A stretch of 64,000 nt of DNA from Schistosoma mansoni. Taxonomy: Eukaryota > Platyhelminthes > Trematoda > Strigeidida > Schistosomatidae. The notes below the pieces were generated by a model that saw only the letters and a program-made list of their open reading frames with translations, had not been told where the DNA came from and made no database searches. The stretch lies in contig NW_017385995.1 of NCBI RefSeq assembly GCF_000237925.1, forward strand, positions 248,001 through 312,000, in the 5' to 3' direction. Positions within the stretch are counted from its first letter, which is position 1; every line of letters begins with the position of its first letter. Positions 62,018 through 64,000 of this stretch are shown piece after piece. Position numbers and translations under genes: made by a program.

Positions 62018-62150
62018 GTTAAAATCATGAGTCAACTGAAGCCAGACCACCATAGAAAACCTGAAAACACTGGATCGCCGTTTCGTCCTATTGTGGAACT
62101 CTTCAGTATTGCGCATCCACGATCCTGCTTCGCGAGATTCAAACCCAAAC
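62018..62150 (-). mobile_element. Hammerhead SINE fragment
   Basis: Minus sense. Core CTGAAGAG and GGACGAAAC are intact and the cleavage triplet is ATC, which is allowed, but stem I is weakened by mismatches. The tRNA-like part is truncated. Confidence 0.7.
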
Positions 62151-62542
62151 TGAATTTATTATTATTACTTTTTGGAAACCTCAAAATGGGACCAGCTAAT
62201 GAGTTATCTCACTGGTTCTTTACGTATCTGTTTATCTAACTTCAAGTTATTCTTAATAATGGACTCTGATTATGTGAAGGGGAAGTTAATTTAAATTATA
62301 TTTTTAATAAACAATTTAACCGATGTAACATTAATGAGGTCATATTACAAACTGACTATTAAATTTATTTATTAAGTAATGTGACCCCCAAAAGTGTTTA
62401 TATTATACTGACAATTCAGCACTCATAATGTAAACAAATTCTAAACTCACTTATAAACACGTATCAAATTATATCGAAAGATGATTTAATGTTGGATAGG
62501 TCTAAATAATGGGGTCATTGGCACAATATACTATTCTCGAAT

Positions 62543-62549
62543 TACTATA
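62543..62549 (+). promoter_or_regulatory. TATA-like box upstream of the Cys-rich candidate gene
   Basis: CTATATAATG lies about 60 bp upstream of the ATG at 62608. Position and context resemble the minus-strand secreted-protein gene. Confidence 0.4.
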
Positions 62550-62607
62550 TAATGCGATGTATGAATATGTGAATTTTTATAATTGAAATTGAAAATCTTC
62601 CAGTAAA

Positions 62608-63145
62608 ATGAAAGTGACGCCAATTATCTTCGCTGTATTTTGTGTCGTAGGTGCTATGACATTGATCACGTAAGGAATTTCTTTTTAAAGCCTATTTTGA
62701 TAAATACAGTGTTGAATGTTATTGTTAAGCATAAGCCGAAATTTCAATCTTTCTTCATTTTATTAATTTATTGGCTTATTTAATAATTATATCGCAACAT
62801 CATCTGTCATGAGTTAAAGATGTGTAATCGCTCACCAAGTTCTAACTATAAGTTATATACAAATTAATTGTTGTACGCTAATATACATGGCGGCCTGTTT
62901 AAGCATCTGGGCTACCTGTTCCTGTCATCTAGATATTTCAACAAGTTATCTAATTTCATTTGTTTTAATGCATCACTATGCCTATTAATCGCACAACCTA
63001 TTTCAGGTGCGTTTCTGAAAAGTGTAAGACCTTTCGCTGTAAAGGTTACAGAAGGCTTAATCAGAGATATCGTGGTTGCTGGCAATATGCAGCGAGAAGA
63101 ATGTACATTATCCAGATGTCGATTGACTGGGTTGCTAAGTTCTAA
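62608..63145 (+). CDS. Candidate small secreted Cys-rich peptide, two exons
   Basis: Exon 1 (62608-62669) encodes a signal peptide (MKVTPIIFAVFCVVGAMTLI) and ends two bases into a codon at GTAAGG. The acceptor TATTTCAG at 63006 opens exon 2 (63007-63145). In the phase set by exon 1 this reads CVSEKCKTFRCKGYRRLNQR, then YRGCWQY and ends VAKF. The total is 66 residues, with four Cys spaced x4, x4 and x12 in the mature part. Exon 2 lies in a segment duplicated in diverged form at 59370-59765, so it may derive from a repeat. A second frame of the same exon is open as far as 63260 (QKYNIE, stop at AATAAA) and could be the true one if another exon precedes it. The signal-peptide exon is more secure than exon 2. 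Confidence 0.4.
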
Positions 63146-63275
63146 CTGGCGATCACTCAATATTTATCGTCAGGAAGGACGAAGAAGTAAGAAACGGAAA
63201 CTTGTTGAAGCACTTTGTGCTGAGAATTCTATATTGTACCAAAAATATAATATTGAATAAAGCTAATAATAATTA
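62884..63275 (+). repeat. Segment duplicated at 59370-59765, AAT-rich tail
   Basis: Both copies end TTGAATAAAGC followed by AAT-type triplets, which suggests 3' ends produced by retroposition. In this copy a 131-codon frame ends at 63260, reading LVEALCAENSILYQKYNIE. No LINE or SINE family is recognised. Confidence 0.6.
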
Positions 63276-63527
63276 AAAAAAAATAAATCAACAGAGATCA
63301 TCATATAAGTAGAACGTTTGTTTCGATAACCACACTATTGGACTCTGAAAGGCTTCAATACAGCTTCACATATAGTTATGTTTTCTTATTTTTGAGGGAT
63401 TTTAAATGTATATTAGGCAACTGACATTTTCTTATCTAAATATACTCATGTCTTGTCTCGTCTCCTAGAGTAAGCAGAATGATATTCCCCAAATATTTTA
63501 CTTCTAAAATTTATTGATTTTTAATTG

Positions 63528-63727
63528 NNNNNNNNNNNNNNNNNNNNNNNNNNNNNNNNNNNNNNNNNNNNNNNNNNNNNNNNNNNNNNNNNNNNNNNNN
63601 NNNNNNNNNNNNNNNNNNNNNNNNNNNNNNNNNNNNNNNNNNNNNNNNNNNNNNNNNNNNNNNNNNNNNNNNNNNNNNNNNNNNNNNNNNNNNNNNNNNN
63701 NNNNNNNNNNNNNNNNNNNNNNNNNNN
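63528..63727. other. Assembly gap, 200 N
   Basis: Second fixed-size gap. Nothing can be said about its content; the 273 bp after it hold no supported feature. Confidence 1.
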
Positions 63728-64000
63728 TGGACTCAGTTATCATTGTTTAACACCACTTCTCATGAACGTTTCAGCAGCCTTTACATAATGGTTTATGTTT
63801 AGATTAGTGTTCCATTTGATTTGGTAAATATTCTGTAACAACCTCTTCTAATCCAACGTTATATTCACACAAGCAATACCAAGTGAATTGAACTAATTGT
63901 TTATTATCCACTTACTTTCTTTTCAATCAACCATACTCTGATAATGAATACTATGAACAAAAGATTTTAAGTTAGACATAGTTATGAGTAAACATTTTAA

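Noticed and set aside
63504-63788. Open frames running through the second N gap
   Set aside because: Same reason; the gap is a 200-N placeholder.

Overview
The window is eukaryotic, AT-rich, intron-rich DNA that reads as a Schistosoma (blood fluke) genome, with two fixed-size 200-N scaffold gaps (57574-57773 and 63528-63727). The evidence is RTE-clade LINEs of the SR2 type, tRNA-like SINEs carrying a hammerhead ribozyme (the Sm-alpha type), a Merlin DNA-transposon remnant, tiny 5' introns, and short signal-peptide/micro-exon genes. The species cannot be fixed from sequence alone.

Two host genes are well supported. From 735 to at least 13433 on the minus strand lie the last eight exons of a gene I could not identify. 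All seven junctions keep phase, giving 623 residues with a Ser/Asp/Glu-rich C-terminal tail. From 29044 to 40385 on the plus strand is a full eight-exon GABP-alpha-type ETS transcription factor of about 999 residues, with the N-terminal GABP-alpha (OST) domain, a Pointed/SAM domain, an ETS domain and a long Ser-rich tail. One of its introns is only 33 bp.

The right end (55-63.3 kb) holds candidates for small secreted proteins: a three-exon gene with a 31-nt micro-exon on the minus strand (55292-56353), a two-exon Cys-rich candidate on the plus strand (62608-63145), and an isolated Cys-rich terminal exon (57305-57476). Single candidate exons at 49340 (plus) and 28154 (minus) are weaker.

The rest is introns, spacers and repeats. 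SR2-like LINEs lie at 1959-3736, 18987-19620, 26582-26882, 31095-32870 and 44690-47260. A CR1-like LINE tail is at 16284-16790, Merlin at 14790-15330, and a broken Ty3/gypsy-type fossil at 21640-22120. A composite repeat island spans 26330-27950, and eight or more hammerhead-SINE copies are mostly beyond 55 kb.

The most striking observation is a block of about 1.28 kb that is nearly identical between two unrelated introns (about 3606-4889 and 31357-32649). It contains a LINE/host junction with that LINE's target-site duplication. This shows that unique intron DNA of the minus-strand gene was copied into the LINE in GABP-alpha intron 3.
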